A DNA stretch of 64,000 nt from Gemmobacter caeni. Lineage in GTDB: Bacteria > Pseudomonadota > Alphaproteobacteria > Rhodobacterales > Rhodobacteraceae. The stretch's first letter is position 1, and each line of letters starts with the position of its first letter. Below, piece by piece: positions 8,049 to 17,736 of this stretch. The position numbers were made by a program, and so were the translations under genes. The stretch lies in the NCBI RefSeq assembly GCF_003054195.1, contig NZ_QBKP01000008.1, positions 124,001 to 188,000 on the forward strand, read 5' to 3'. Below the pieces are notes generated by a model. That model saw nothing but the letters and a program-made list of their open reading frames with translations, was not told the DNA's origin and ran no database searches.

Positions 8049-9319
8049 ACCTTGGTCTTGCCGCGTTCCTGATCCTGTTCTTCGCCCTTTCGGTGCCCGT
8101 CGCGGTGTCGATCGGTCTTGCCTCGATCTTCTCGATCCACTTCTTCTCGAACATGCCACTTCTTGTGGTGCCGCAGAAGATGTTCACCGGACTGGACAGC
8201 TTTCCGCTGATGGCGGTGCCGTTTTTCATTCTTGCAGGCGTGATCATGACGCATGGTGGCATCTCGGCCCGGCTGGTCGATTTCGTCAAGGCGCTGGTCG
8301 GCGGCGTGCAGGGCGGGCTGGCGAGCTCCTGCGTGCTGACCTGCATGATTTTCGCCGCGATTTCCGGCTCGTCGGTGGCGACGACCTTCGCGGTCGGCTC
8401 CATCCTGATCCCGGCAATGGTGCGACATCACTATCCGGTGCCGATGGCTGCCTCCATCCAGGCATCCTCAGCGGAGCTCGGGGTGATCATCCCGCCTTCG
8501 GTACCGCTGATCCTTTATGCGGTTTCGACCGAAACCTCGGTGACGCGGCTGTTCCTCGCCGGTCTGCTGCCGGGCCTTCTGGTGGCGGCGGGGCTGGTGA
8601 TCATGGTCCAGGTCTGGTGCCGCCTCAAGGGGTATGGCCGCGAGGATGGCGACAGCCGCGCGCCTCTGGGGCAGGCCACGCGCCGCGCCTTCGGGGCCCT
8701 GATGATGCCGGTCATCATTATCGGCGGCATCTACGGCGGGGTCTTCACCCCGACCGAGGCCGCCGCAGTTTCGGTGATCTATGCTTTGGTCCTGTCGATG
8801 TTCGTCTATCGTGAGATCGGGCTGGCCGAACTGCCTGCCCTGTTCCGCGATGCGGCCCGATCTTCGGGGGCGGTCATGTTCATCATCGCCGCTGCCTCGC
8901 TGTTCAGCTTCCTGATCAGCCGCTCGGGCCTTCCCGCCGCGGTGGGTGACTGGGCGCAGGGAACGTTCTCGTCGGACATCACCTTCCTGCTGGGCATCAA
9001 CCTGCTGTTGTTCGTGGTCGGCATGTTCATCGAAACCTCGGCGGCCATTCTGGTTCTGGCCCCGATCCTGACGCCAGTCGCGCTGAGCTTCGGTATCGAT
9101 CCCGTGCATTTCGGTATCGTCATCGTGGTGAACCTCGCGCTTGGCATGTTCACGCCGCCGCTGGGGGTGAACCTGTTCGCCGCCGCGCAGGTGGCGAAAA
9201 TCCCGGTGCAGCGCATGTTCGGCAGCCTTCTGTGGCCGATCCTTGTGGTGATCGCGGCGCTGATGGTGATTACCTATGTGCCTCTGCTGTCTATCGGGTT
9301 TGCCAATTGGGCGATATGA
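8045..9319 (+). CDS. dctM: TRAP transporter large permease (DctM family)
   Basis: A 424-residue integral membrane protein with about twelve helices. DctM signatures include AISGSSVATTFAVGSILIPA, SAELGVIIPPSVPLILYAV and NLALGMFTPPLGVNLF. It is the ion-coupled channel subunit that works with DctQ and the DctP binding protein. Translation is coupled to dctQ through the ATGA overlap. It is the last gene of the apnO-dctPQM transcript and is followed by a strong hairpin terminator. Confidence 0.9.
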   Translation: MNLGLAAFLILFFALSVPVAVSIGLASIFSIHFFSNMPLLVVPQKMFTGLDSFPLMAVPFFILAGVIMTHGGISARLVDFVKALVGGVQGGLASSCVLTCMIFAAISGSSVATTFAVGSILIPAMVRHHYPVPMAASIQASSAELGVIIPPSVPLILYAVSTETSVTRLFLAGLLPGLLVAAGLVIMVQVWCRLKGYGREDGDSRAPLGQATRRAFGALMMPVIIIGGIYGGVFTPTEAAAVSVIYALVLSMFVYREIGLAELPALFRDAARSSGAVMFIIAAASLFSFLISRSGLPAAVGDWAQGTFSSDITFLLGINLLLFVVGMFIETSAAILVLAPILTPVALSFGIDPVHFGIVIVVNLALGMFTPPLGVNLFAAAQVAKIPVQRMFGSLLWPILVVIAALMVITYVPLLSIGFANWAI

Positions 9320-9342
9320 GCGCGCCTGTAGCAAGGTAAAGG

Positions 9343-9369
9343 AAAAGGGGCGCCTCGGGCGCCCCTTTT
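9343..9369. terminator. Bidirectional intrinsic terminator between dctM and hypE
   Basis: A perfect 12-bp stem, AAAAGGGGCGCC and GGCGCCCCTTTT, with a three-base loop TCG. The A-tract and T-tract make it work on both strands, ending the apnO-dctPQM transcript and the convergent hyp operon. Confidence 0.85.
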
Positions 9370-9393
9370 GCGGAAGCGGAGGACAGATGAGGA

Positions 9394-10416
9394 TCAGCAG
9401 ATCCTCGGCAGTTGTTCCCCCACCAGCATGTCGACGATCCGCGCGCCGCCGAAGGCCGTGCGCAAGGTCACGCGCCCGGCCTGTCCCTGGCTGGCGCGGC
9501 CGATCACGGTGCTGTCGCGCCCTTCGGGCAGGGAGCGCAGGGCCGCCAGCGCCGCCGTGGCCTCGGCCTCGGGACAGAACAGGACCAGCCGTCCCTCGTT
9601 CGCCAGATACAGCGGGTCCAGCCCGAGGATCTCGCAAACGCCGACCACCTCGGGGCGCAGGGGCAGGGCGGTTTCCTGTATCTCGACGGCAAGCCCCGCC
9701 TCCGCCGCCATTTCATTCAGCGCCGAAGCCAGCCCGCCGCGCGTGCAGTCACGGGCGGCGGAAATCCCCGGTGCGGCGGCGAGGGCGGCCTGCATCAGAT
9801 GGCCGAGCCCGGCGCAATCGCTTGCCAGATCGGTGGACAGCGCCAGATCGCCACGCGCGGCAAGGATGGCGGCGCCGTGATCGCCCAGCACACCGTTGAC
9901 AATGACCACATCGCCCGGACGAATGCGCGCGGCCCCTATATCGCGGCCGGGCGGGATAACGCCCACCCCGGCGGTGGTGATGAACACGCCGTCTGCCTTG
10001 CCGCGCTCCACCACCTTGGTGTCGCCGGTCACGATCCGCACCCCGGCCTTGTCCGCCTCGGCGGCCATGGTGGCCACGATCCGGCGCAACAGCGCGATTT
10101 CGCAGCCTTCCTCGATGATGAAAGCCGCCGAAAGCCAGAGCGGCCTCGCGCCTCCCACCGCCAGATCATTGACCGTGCCGCAGACCGCCAGCTTGCCGAT
10201 GTCACCGCCCGGAAATTCCAGCGGCGTGACGACGAAACTGTCGGTGGTGAAAGCCAGCCGCGCGCCGGGTTCCTGCAAGGCTGTCCCGGTCAGCCGGGCC
10301 TGATCCTCGGAGCCGGGCGGCTGAAAGACCGAGGTAAACACCTCGTCAATCAGGTCGCGCATGGCCCGACCGCCGCCGCCATGGGCCATGGTCACATGGG
10401 TGTCGCGCAGGGCCAT
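9394..10416 (-). CDS. hypE: HypE, carbamoyl-phosphate-derived cyanide synthesis for [NiFe] hydrogenase
   Basis: A 340-residue AIR-synthetase-like ATPase. It ends in the signature PRIC, whose terminal Cys receives the carbamoyl group from HypF and is dehydrated to a thiocyanate. HypCD then takes the cyanide for the Fe(CN)2CO centre. The ATP-binding signature HGGGGRAMRDLIDEVF is at the N-terminus. The start ATG at 10416 overlaps the hypD stop by one base (TAATG). It is the last gene of the twelve-gene minus-strand maturation operon. Confidence 0.95.
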   Translation of the reverse strand: MALRDTHVTMAHGGGGRAMRDLIDEVFTSVFQPPGSEDQARLTGTALQEPGARLAFTTDSFVVTPLEFPGGDIGKLAVCGTVNDLAVGGARPLWLSAAFIIEEGCEIALLRRIVATMAAEADKAGVRIVTGDTKVVERGKADGVFITTAGVGVIPPGRDIGAARIRPGDVVIVNGVLGDHGAAILAARGDLALSTDLASDCAGLGHLMQAALAAAPGISAARDCTRGGLASALNEMAAEAGLAVEIQETALPLRPEVVGVCEILGLDPLYLANEGRLVLFCPEAEATAALAALRSLPEGRDSTVIGRASQGQAGRVTLRTAFGGARIVDMLVGEQLPRIC

Positions 10417-11549
10417 TATTCTGCTGCCCTGATACCGGAATATTGCCAGTAGGCGGCACAGGCCCCTTCGGACGAGACCATCAGGGCGCCCAGAGGCATT
10501 TCCGGGGAGCAGCCGGTGCCGAATTGCGGGCATTGCGGCGGTTTCATCTTGCCGGTCATCACCGCACCGCAGCAACAGCCCTCGATCTCCGGCACATTGC
10601 GGCTGGAGGCGGCATAGCCGATACCGAATTTCTCTTCCGCGTCGAAGGCGGCATATTTCGCCCGGATCCGCAGGCCCGAGGCGTCGATCTCGCCCAGACC
10701 GCGCCATTCGAAGCTGGGCCGCCGTTCATAGACATCGGCGATCGCTGCCAGAGATACCGGATTGCCGTGTTCCGGCACCACCCGCGCATACTGGTTTTCA
10801 ATCGCAGCACGGCCTTCGGCGATCTGGGTCAGCACCATGAGAACCGATTGCAGCAGGTCCGTCGGCTCGAACCCTGCGACGACCAGCGGCTTGCCATAGT
10901 CGCGGGCAATGAAATCATAGGGATGGACGCCAATGACCATCGAGACATGCCCCGGCCCGATGAAACCGTCGAGCGTCATGTCCGCATCGTCCAGCAAGGC
11001 GCGGATCGGCTCCGGCACGGTGATATGGTTGCAGAAGACGCTGAAATTCGTCAGCCCCTCGCGCGCGGCCTGCTGGATCGACAGCGCGGTCGAAGGCGTC
11101 GTTGTCTCGAACCCGAGCCCGAAGAACACCACCTCGCGCCCCGGATTCCGCCGCGCCAGTTCCAGCGCATCAAGGGGGCTATAGACCATGCGGATATCCG
11201 CCCCGGCGGATTTCGCCTGCATCAGCGACTTGCGATGCCCCGGCACGCGCATGGCATCGCCGAATGTGGTGAAGATGACACCGGGACGTTCGGCAATCTC
11301 AACACATTCATCGACACGCGCCATCGGCAGCACGCAGACAGGGCAGCCGGGGCCATGGATGAACTCGATCCCGTCATGGATCAGCTTGTCCAGCCCGTAG
11401 CGGAAAATCGAATGGGTGTGGCCACCGCAGATTTCCATGATGTGTACGGGCCGGTCACGGCTGGCGCCGATGCGGTCGGCCATGCGGGCAATGGCGGAAA
11501 GCAGAGCACGGGCTGCCACCGGATCGCGGAATTCAGAGGCGAATTTCAT
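10416..11549 (-). CDS. hypD: HypD, Fe-S scaffold for hydrogenase active-site assembly
   Basis: A 377-residue protein with all HypD hallmarks: EICGGHTHSIFRYGLDKL, HGPGCPVCVLP, FGLGFETTTPSTA, and a C-terminal cysteine-rich cluster (EIEGCCCGAVMTGKMKPPQC) that holds the 4Fe-4S centre. With HypC it is the platform on which the iron ion receives CO and CN ligands. The start overlaps the hypC stop by four bases (ATGA), and the stop overlaps the hypE start. Confidence 0.95.
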   Translation of the reverse strand: MKFASEFRDPVAARALLSAIARMADRIGASRDRPVHIMEICGGHTHSIFRYGLDKLIHDGIEFIHGPGCPVCVLPMARVDECVEIAERPGVIFTTFGDAMRVPGHRKSLMQAKSAGADIRMVYSPLDALELARRNPGREVVFFGLGFETTTPSTALSIQQAAREGLTNFSVFCNHITVPEPIRALLDDADMTLDGFIGPGHVSMVIGVHPYDFIARDYGKPLVVAGFEPTDLLQSVLMVLTQIAEGRAAIENQYARVVPEHGNPVSLAAIADVYERRPSFEWRGLGEIDASGLRIRAKYAAFDAEEKFGIGYAASSRNVPEIEGCCCGAVMTGKMKPPQCPQFGTGCSPEMPLGALMVSSEGACAAYWQYSGIRAAE

Positions 11550-11827
11550 GCCAGCGCCTCCGCCGAAGAGGCCATCTGTTCCAGCGTTTCCTGCGCCTCG
11601 CCCAGATCCTGAAGCGCCTGCAAGGTTTTCGCGGCCTCCTCCTCGTCGATCAGGGCCATGGCGAAGCCGACATGGATCAGCGCCCATTGCCCGACCAGCG
11701 CCTCAAGGTCATTGCCAGCGACCGGCGCGACATTCACCTCGCGCCGCACGCCCGAAACCTCGGCCATCGCCATCAGACGATCCGCATGCGTGATCGCGAC
11801 GATCCGCCCAGGAATGCCAAGACACAT
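11546..11827 (-). CDS. hypC: HypC, hydrogenase maturation chaperone
   Basis: A 93-residue chaperone starting MCLGIPGRIV. Cys2 is the essential residue that binds iron with HypD and then contacts the hydrogenase large-subunit precursor. The 20-residue acidic C-terminal tail is slightly longer than in E. coli HypC. It sits between hupR and hypD, as in Rhodobacter. It is distinct from the paralogue HupF encoded at 17416-17736. Confidence 0.93.
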   Translation of the reverse strand: MCLGIPGRIVAITHADRLMAMAEVSGVRREVNVAPVAGNDLEALVGQWALIHVGFAMALIDEEEAAKTLQALQDLGEAQETLEQMASSAEALA

Positions 11828-11830
11828 CGT

Positions 11831-13309
11831 TCAGTCCTCCTCTTCCTCATGCACGCGGCCCGACGGGTCGGAAATGCCATAGCGGTCCAGCTTGGCCCGC
11901 AGGCCGACGCGCGAAAGCCCCAGCTCCACCGCAGCGCGGCTCTTGTTCCAGCGGTGGCGGGTCAGCGTTTCGCGCAGGATGCGCATTTCGATCAGTTCCA
12001 CCCGATCCTTCAGCGTGCCGTCCGCCATCAGCGCGGCATCGGCGCTGCGGTCGGAGCCAAGATCCGAGGGGGCTGCCTGAAGGATCGCGCGGCTGATGAG
12101 TTCAGCCCCCAGCATCGGGCCCTGTGCGAAGATCAGCATGCGTGTGACCTCGTTGTGCAGTTCCTTGAGATTTCCGGGCCAGTCCCAGTTTTCCAGAAAC
12201 TCCAGCGCATCGGGGGAAAAGCCGTGTGCGGCCTTGCCGTGGCGGGCGGAAAGGTCATCCAGAAACGCCTGTGCGAGGATCGCCACGTCACCGCGCCGCG
12301 CCCGCAGCGGCGGGATCACCAGTTCCGCCACCGCAAGCGCATAGTAAAGGTCAGCCCGGAAGGCGCCGTCCGCCACCCGGCGCAACAGATCCGCCCCGGC
12401 GCCCAGCAACAGCCGCAGATTGGCAGTCTGCACTTCCTGACCACCGACAGGGGTGAAGCTCCCCTCATCCAGCAGTCGCCACAGCGCCAGTTGCAGGCCG
12501 GGCGAGGCATGTTCGACCCCCTCGATGAACAGGGTGCCCCGGTCGCATTTCTGGGCCAGCCCGATCTTGTTGACGCCGCCGGGCAGGATACCCCGCTTGG
12601 CACCGAAAAGTTCGATCAGGGCCAGTTCCTCGGTCAATCCGGCAAGGTTCAGGGCATGGAACGGCCGGTCCGAACGGAGCGAGGAAAAATGCATGGCGCG
12701 CGCCAGCCGCGCCCGCCCGGTTCCCGGCTCGCCGGTCAGCAGGACGGGCACGTCGAAACTGGCGAAATGCCGGGCCGCCGCCAGCACGCCCTTCATCGGG
12801 CTTTGCGGGCTGTGAAGGATGGTTTCAAATCCCAGACCCTCACGCAGGGCCAGACGGCGCTTTTCCAGTTTGGTTTGCGCGGACGAGGCCAGAAAGCGCA
12901 TCTCCAGCGCCATCCGCTCGTTCTCGCGGGCAAGCTGGAACAGATGCGCCCCGTTGCGCGCCGCCATCAGAAGCTGGTCCGGATGCCACGGCTTTGTCAG
13001 GAACTGGTGAATTCCTGCATCATTGATCGCGCTCGCCATCGCGCCCGGATCGGTGTAGCCGGTGATGAGCATGCGGACGGTATCGGGCCAGCGTTCGCGC
13101 AATTCGGTCAGCAGGGCGACCCCGGTCTTGCCTGGCATCCGCTGATCGCAGATGACCACCTGCACCCATTCCTCTTCCATCCGCTGCACGGCTTCATCGG
13201 CGCTGCCAGCGGCGATGCAATCGAATTCGTCCTCCAGCGCCATGCGCATCGAGGATAGCGAATGTGGCTCGTCGTCGATCAGCAGGACGGTCGGGCGTGG
13301 GCTGGTCAT
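11831..13309 (-). CDS. hupR: HupR, NtrC-type response regulator of hydrogenase genes
   Basis: A 492-residue response regulator. The receiver domain has D55 as the probable phosphoacceptor ([13 protein letters not shown]) and K106. A central AAA+ domain follows, then a Fis-type helix-turn-helix near the end ([20 protein letters not shown]). The AAA+ domain is degraded. The Walker A lysine is replaced (GEPGTGRAR), the GAFTGA loop reads GILPGG (240-245), and the Walker B DE is replaced by EG. This agrees with R. capsulatus HupR, which is reported to work with sigma70 polymerase. It is the partner of HupT. The start overlaps the hypB stop (ATGA). Confidence 0.92.
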   Translation of the reverse strand: MTSPRPTVLLIDDEPHSLSSMRMALEDEFDCIAAGSADEAVQRMEEEWVQVVICDQRMPGKTGVALLTELRERWPDTVRMLITGYTDPGAMASAINDAGIHQFLTKPWHPDQLLMAARNGAHLFQLARENERMALEMRFLASSAQTKLEKRRLALREGLGFETILHSPQSPMKGVLAAARHFASFDVPVLLTGEPGTGRARLARAMHFSSLRSDRPFHALNLAGLTEELALIELFGAKRGILPGGVNKIGLAQKCDRGTLFIEGVEHASPGLQLALWRLLDEGSFTPVGGQEVQTANLRLLLGAGADLLRRVADGAFRADLYYALAVAELVIPPLRARRGDVAILAQAFLDDLSARHGKAAHGFSPDALEFLENWDWPGNLKELHNEVTRMLIFAQGPMLGAELISRAILQAAPSDLGSDRSADAALMADGTLKDRVELIEMRILRETLTRHRWNKSRAAVELGLSRVGLRAKLDRYGISDPSGRVHEEEED

Positions 13310-14205
13310 GCAGCTTTCTCCGCCAGACGCGCCCGCAGCCAGCCAAGCCATTCCGCCATGCCTGCGCCGGTGCGGGCAGACAGGGCGATGATTTCGATAT
13401 TCGGGTTCACCCGCCGCAGGTTGGCGGTATAGGCGGCCAGATCAACGTCGCAATGCGGCGCAAGATCCAGCTTGTTGAGGATCGCAAGACGCGCGGCACT
13501 GAACATATCAGGGTATTTCAGCGGCTTATCCTCGCCCTCGGTCACCGAAAGGATGGCGACCTTGGCATCTTCGCCGAGATCGAAGCCTGCGGGGCAAACC
13601 AGATTTCCGACATTTTCGATAAACAGGAATGACCCGGCGGCGGGGCGCAGCGCGTCGATGGCGGTGCCGACCATATGCGCATCCAGATGGCAGCCCTTGC
13701 CGGTGTTGATCTGAAGCGCCCGCGCGCCGGTAGCCCGGATCCTGTCGGCGTCGTTCGAGGTCTGCTGATCCCCCTCGATCACGGCCAGAGGGGCGTCTCC
13801 CAGTGCCTCGATGGTCTTGCACAGCAGCGTGGTTTTGCCCGAGCCGGGCGAGGAGACGAGATTGAGCGCCAGAACCCGAAGCGCGTCGAGCACCCGCCGG
13901 TTCGAGGCGGCAAAGGCATCGTTCTTGGCAAGGATCGAGGTTTCCACCTCGATCAGCCGCGCCTGCGTCAGCCCCGGAACCGACACCCCGGCCGGGCCGG
14001 TGCCGTAATGATGATGGCCTGCTGCCAGGGACGGTGCGGACGCGCGGTCGGCGGTGGCCTGGATATGGGGAAAGGGCAGGGCGGGGGCTGCGGGCCGGAA
14101 GACCGGGCCATGCGAATGCGCAAGGCCCAGCCGGTGCGCCTCGTCATGGCTCATTTCCCTGCCATCGACGGTCACCGTGTCACCACATCCGCAAACCGTA
14201 CACAT
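13306..14205 (-). CDS. hypB: HypB, nickel-inserting GTPase
   Basis: A 299-residue SIMIBI GTPase that, with HypA, loads nickel into the hydrogenase large subunit. The N-terminus carries the high-affinity metal motif CTVCGCGD and several histidines (HSHGP and GHHHYG), suggesting nickel storage. The P-loop is [11 protein letters not shown] and the guanine motif is NKLDL. The ATG at 14205 overlaps the hypA stop by one base (TGATG), and an in-frame GTG lies one codon earlier. Confidence 0.95.
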   Translation of the reverse strand: MCTVCGCGDTVTVDGREMSHDEAHRLGLAHSHGPVFRPAAPALPFPHIQATADRASAPSLAAGHHHYGTGPAGVSVPGLTQARLIEVETSILAKNDAFAASNRRVLDALRVLALNLVSSPGSGKTTLLCKTIEALGDAPLAVIEGDQQTSNDADRIRATGARALQINTGKGCHLDAHMVGTAIDALRPAAGSFLFIENVGNLVCPAGFDLGEDAKVAILSVTEGEDKPLKYPDMFSAARLAILNKLDLAPHCDVDLAAYTANLRRVNPNIEIIALSARTGAGMAEWLGWLRARLAEKAA

Positions 14206-14546
14206 CACAGCACCTCCATATTCCTGATCCGCATTTCATCGCCACCCTCGGGGATCAGCCGTCCGCCATCGCACAGCGGGCAGGGGGCGAGCCTGTCGGC
14301 AATCTCGACCAGCTTCATGCAGTCATAGCAAAGCGCCTGCCCCGGCAAGTCAATGATCTCCAGCCGGGCCCCTTCGGCCGGGCTGCCCTTCATCACCACG
14401 TCAAAGGCGAATGCCAGCGCGGGCTTTTCGACCCCGGCAAAGCGGCCGATTTCCAGCCGCAGAAGGGTGACGCGCGAAAAACCATGGGCGCGGGCCTGAT
14501 CTTCCACGATGGAGCGGATGCCTTCGACAAGGCTCATCTCATGCAT
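14205..14546 (-). CDS. hypA: HypA, nickel metallochaperone
   Basis: A 113-residue protein starting [10 protein letters not shown]. His2 is the nickel ligand. The zinc site is formed by C73, C76, C89 and C92 in two CxxC pairs. It works with HypB in nickel insertion. The start lies within the end of hupK (8-base overlap), so translation is probably coupled. Confidence 0.95.
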   Translation of the reverse strand: MHEMSLVEGIRSIVEDQARAHGFSRVTLLRLEIGRFAGVEKPALAFAFDVVMKGSPAEGARLEIIDLPGQALCYDCMKLVEIADRLAPCPLCDGGRLIPEGGDEMRIRNMEVL

Positions 14547-15390
14547 CCTGCGGCTCCTCGATCAGCACCGGCACGCAGGGATCATGCAGCGCAATGATGC
14601 GCGGCGCGAGATGGCGTTGGTCTGCGGGCAGGCGACCCAGCGCCTGTAGCAGCGCGCCACCGGGGGCGAGCAGATGGTCGGTCGGGGTGCGCCGGGCGAT
14701 GCCGGTCACGCGACCCTCGCACGAGTTCAGCCGCAGGCCGTAGGCGCCGCGCGCGGCAGGAACACAGGCAAGGCCCTCGGCCGCGACCGGCGCAGGCAGC
14801 CGGTCGGCCAGCGCGGCCTCCAGATCGGCCAGCAAGCCGACGAAGCGCCAGAGCGGCCCGCGTCCGTAGCGGCTTTCAACGGCGCGCAGGGTGGGGGCAC
14901 CTGCCTGCCGACCGGCGGCAGAATTCTCATATGCGCCTTCGGCCAGCGGATGCGGCGGCGGCGGCAAGGGGGCGGTGCAGGCGATGCCCGGGGCGAATTC
15001 CTGCGTGATCCGGCAGGCCAGCGGTGTCAGCGGGCTGTCCCAGCGGCACAGATCCCCGTCGGCAGGCAGTCCGTTCCGGCCCAGCAACTCTGCCGGATCT
15101 GCGGGCAGGGCGGGCGCTGTCAGCCCGAAGGCCCTTGGAAGGATCACCGTCAGACGGATCACATGATCCCTGATGATTTCGGTCCGCAGATCGCCCGTCG
15201 CCGGAAGACCCAGCGCCAGCTGCGCCGCAAGGCCCTGCGCCACCCGGCACAGGTTGAACAACCGGGGCAGAAGTTCGGCCACTTCGGGCACGGGCCTGCC
15301 CAGAACCATCGTCTCGACCGGCAGCCGCTGGCCGGTGCGAAGCGCGGGTCCGTCCGGCCCAAAGCCCAAGAGGACCGAAGCCAGCGTCAT
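14539..15390 (-). CDS. hupK: HupK, large-subunit-like hydrogenase assembly protein
   Basis: A 283-residue protein that looks like a degenerate hydrogenase large subunit. An N-terminal [10 protein letters not shown] replaces the first CxxC motif, and the C-terminal [10 protein letters not shown] keeps only one Cys of the usual DPCxxC. HupK is thought to act as a scaffold during large-subunit assembly in aerobic hydrogen oxidisers. The sequence is Ala- and Pro-rich and poorly conserved, so the name relies on the motifs and on position between hupJ and hypA, which matches R. capsulatus. The start overlaps the hupJ stop (ATGA). Confidence 0.85.
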   Translation of the reverse strand: MTLASVLLGFGPDGPALRTGQRLPVETMVLGRPVPEVAELLPRLFNLCRVAQGLAAQLALGLPATGDLRTEIIRDHVIRLTVILPRAFGLTAPALPADPAELLGRNGLPADGDLCRWDSPLTPLACRITQEFAPGIACTAPLPPPPHPLAEGAYENSAAGRQAGAPTLRAVESRYGRGPLWRFVGLLADLEAALADRLPAPVAAEGLACVPAARGAYGLRLNSCEGRVTGIARRTPTDHLLAPGGALLQALGRLPADQRHLAPRIIALHDPCVPVLIEEPQDA

Positions 15391-16154
15391 CCGCCCAGCC
15401 CCCCGGTGATGAGCCTCCGGCGCGACGGCCCTTCTGCCGCTGGCAGGCTGTCTACGGGCGGCGCCAGTTCTGCCTCGCGCCGCGCGCGGATATCTGCGGC
15501 CCGGTCGGTTTCGGCGCGGTTTTCCGGGCGGAACAGCTCGGCCATCACCGCGCGCGCAACATCCACCGCCTGAAGCTGGCTGGTGAAATCGCCCATGGGC
15601 GAAAACAGCGAGCAGGCCAGATAGGGGCCGGTCATTTCACGGGCGTTATGGATGAATTCATATTCGCCTGACGGGAAGACCAGCACCTCCTTGCCGGTTG
15701 CGGGCAGCAACGGGTAATCCGCCGGGGGCAGGAACACGAGGTTCATGAACCACGGGGCAACCAGCACACCCAGAAAGCCGCCCTCATATGGCTGAAACTC
15801 AACCGCCTGCACATGCAGCGCATGGTTCACCATCGGAACATCGCGCATCTTGCCGTTAAAGACTTCTGTGAAATCGGCGACCAGCGCCTGAGTGCGTCGC
15901 TCCATCTCTGCCAGAACCGGGGCCGAGGCGGCGCCGGGGTCTTCGCGCACCAGAAACTGGGCTTTCGGGGCAGAACAACCGGGGCAGGACCAGTCCTCCG
16001 GCAGATCGACAAAGGCGGTGCCGGGCATCACCTGCCGCGTATCGTCGCCTTCCGCCGGATCATAGGGGGTCCAGCAGATCTTGCATTCCATGATCGCAAG
16101 CGGGCTGATCTTGTCGGTCGCGCCCAGATAGCTGCCCTCGAACCCCGGCGTCAT
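15387..16154 (-). CDS. hupJ: HupJ, rubredoxin-HybE fusion for hydrogenase maturation
   Basis: A 255-residue two-domain protein. Residues 20-70 form a rubredoxin with iron ligands C24, C27, C57 and C60 (MECKICWTPYD and DWSCPGCSAPK). Residues 80-230 match the HybE/HupJ chaperone family (GFLGVLVAPWFMNLVFLP, then FPSGEYEFIH). In rhizobia these are two genes, hupI and hupJ; here they are fused as in Rhodobacter. The likely role is protection or redox assistance of Fe-S cluster assembly in the small subunit under oxygen. Confidence 0.9.
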   Translation of the reverse strand: MTPGFEGSYLGATDKISPLAIMECKICWTPYDPAEGDDTRQVMPGTAFVDLPEDWSCPGCSAPKAQFLVREDPGAASAPVLAEMERRTQALVADFTEVFNGKMRDVPMVNHALHVQAVEFQPYEGGFLGVLVAPWFMNLVFLPPADYPLLPATGKEVLVFPSGEYEFIHNAREMTGPYLACSLFSPMGDFTSQLQAVDVARAVMAELFRPENRAETDRAADIRARREAELAPPVDSLPAAEGPSRRRLITGGLGG

Positions 16155-16984
16155 CGGATCGCCTCGATCACGTCGCGGATGCGCAGGGCGCTGTCACGCA
16201 GGTCTTCATCGGCCGCCAATGCGACCTCGGGCATCCCGGTCACCTCGAAAGTGTCGAGGATCAGCGTGTCCATCGAATTGAAGAACTGCACCTTCCAGAC
16301 GGAGGGCATGGCGGTGGCTGTAACCCGGCAATTGCCATAGCCGCGCGACAGCACGGTAACGGCGCCTTCGCCCGTTGCCTCGGCCAGCCAGTCAAGATCC
16401 TCGGGTGTATGCGGCAACAGGGAAAGGTTGATCACATGCGCCATCGCTCCGGCCTTGTGGCTGCGCGACTTTTCCACCAGCTCGGTCAGGATCGCAGGGG
16501 CGTTGGCGAGGCCCGGCCCCTTCCGCGCGAGGCTTCCGATGGCAGGCCGGTGTGGCATATGGGCCCGCGTCAGTGCCAGAGCGGGCACGGGGGCCACCTC
16601 GACCAGATCCATCCCGGCGGCCAGACACATCCAGACCCCGGCAAAGACGCTTTCCTGCACCATGACCGCAGGCAGGCCGCGGATCTTCATGGAAACTTCG
16701 CCCTGACCCAGCGCATCAGCCATGACCTTGCGCGCTCCGGGCGAAAGGCTGGCCAGATCGAAACTGACCGGCGCCGCGCCCTGCGCCACCAGTTCGCAGG
16801 CGGCGGCCATTTCGGCCAGCATGGCCAGCGCATCGGCCATGGCCTGCTGGTCCTCGGCCTCGGGAATATGCGGCGCATAGGTGCGCATCCCCGAGGGCAT
16901 GGCCATGTATTGCAGTTCGCCATCCGGGTCGGGCTGCGATCCGGGTCCGAAACCGGCGGGGGGAAGGGTGAAGGGGCTGACCAT
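16151..16984 (-). CDS. hupH: HupH, hydrogenase expression/formation protein (HyaF family)
   Basis: A 277-residue HupH/HyaF-family protein. The C-terminal domain contains the conserved stretches LSRGYGNCRVTAT, VWKVQFFNSMD and LILDTFEVTGMPEVALAA. HupH-type proteins help maturation of the small subunit in aerobic uptake hydrogenases. The ATG at 16984 follows GAGG and lies 7 bp after the hupG stop; a longer frame to 17068 would overlap hupG heavily. The stop overlaps the hupJ start (ATGA). Confidence 0.9.
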   Translation of the reverse strand: MVSPFTLPPAGFGPGSQPDPDGELQYMAMPSGMRTYAPHIPEAEDQQAMADALAMLAEMAAACELVAQGAAPVSFDLASLSPGARKVMADALGQGEVSMKIRGLPAVMVQESVFAGVWMCLAAGMDLVEVAPVPALALTRAHMPHRPAIGSLARKGPGLANAPAILTELVEKSRSHKAGAMAHVINLSLLPHTPEDLDWLAEATGEGAVTVLSRGYGNCRVTATAMPSVWKVQFFNSMDTLILDTFEVTGMPEVALAADEDLRDSALRIRDVIEAIR

Positions 16985-16991
16985 CGGAACC

Positions 16992-17411
16992 TCAGGCGGG
17001 TTGAAGGGACAGGATATGGGTGATGCGCCCGAGATAGTCGGACCAGTCACGGACCTTCTCGATGGCACCCAGAAAGCCGGATTCGCGGAAGAACAGCAGC
17101 CCCGGCGTCTTCAGGGCGCGATACTGTTCCCGCAAGGCGGTTTCGATGGCCTCATCGACAACCGCGCAATCAAAGGCATTCTGGAAGGCAAGCCGCAGCT
17201 CGGGCAGGATCACCGCCGCATCCGCCGTTTCCAGATTCCGGCGCGGATCGCCCGGAATGAACAGGCAGTGCTGGCCGGGGCGTGCCAGAAAGCCGGTGAC
17301 ATCCTCTGCCGAGGCGAGGCGGGGATACAGGAACTCCGTCTCCAGCCGGGCAATCAGCGGGTGAAGACCGCTGGACGGGGGCAGATCCTGTAGCGGGGCA
17401 TGGTCTTGCAT
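16992..17411 (-). CDS. hupG: HupG, thioredoxin-fold chaperone (HyaE family)
   Basis: A 139-residue member of the HupG/HyaE family, which has a thioredoxin fold without the CxxC pair. It binds the Tat signal of the hydrogenase small subunit and delays export until assembly is complete. Conserved parts visible are GQHCLFIPGDPRRNLETAD and LPELRLAFQ. The start at 17411 is 4 bp after the hupF stop. No catalytic cysteines are present, as expected for the family. Confidence 0.88.
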   Translation of the reverse strand: MQDHAPLQDLPPSSGLHPLIARLETEFLYPRLASAEDVTGFLARPGQHCLFIPGDPRRNLETADAAVILPELRLAFQNAFDCAVVDEAIETALREQYRALKTPGLLFFRESGFLGAIEKVRDWSDYLGRITHILSLQPA

Positions 17412-17415
17412 GGTG

Positions 17416-17736
17416 TCAGCCTGTGCTGCGGCCCGCATCCTGCGCGGCCTGAAGATGGGGAGGAAGCCGGGGCAGGCGGTTTTCAAGATCGGCGAAGGCA
17501 TCGCCCGGGTCCTGGCCCTGCATGAGTGCCGCAAGCCCGGCCAGGGCGGCGCGGATCTTCTGCGCCTCGTCCTCGGGCAGAAGGGCATGGGCGGTGCCCA
17601 GAAAGTTCAGCACCCAGTCGCCCGGTCGCGCCTCGGGCAGCAGGGACAGGTCGACCAGCGCGGGCCGCTCGCCGTCCAGCGCATGCCCTGCGATGCCGTC
17701 GATTGCGACCAGAAGGACCGGAATGCCCACGCACAT
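17416..17736 (-). CDS. hupF: HupF, HypC-family chaperone for the large subunit
   Basis: A 106-residue HypC paralogue starting [10 protein letters not shown] with the essential Cys2, plus the family signature [20 protein letters not shown]. HupF is known to stabilise HupL in the presence of oxygen in hosts that also have HypC. Its ATG overlaps the hupD stop by one base (TGATG). Confidence 0.9.
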   Translation of the reverse strand: MCVGIPVLLVAIDGIAGHALDGERPALVDLSLLPEARPGDWVLNFLGTAHALLPEDEAQKIRAALAGLAALMQGQDPGDAFADLENRLPRLPPHLQAAQDAGRSTG

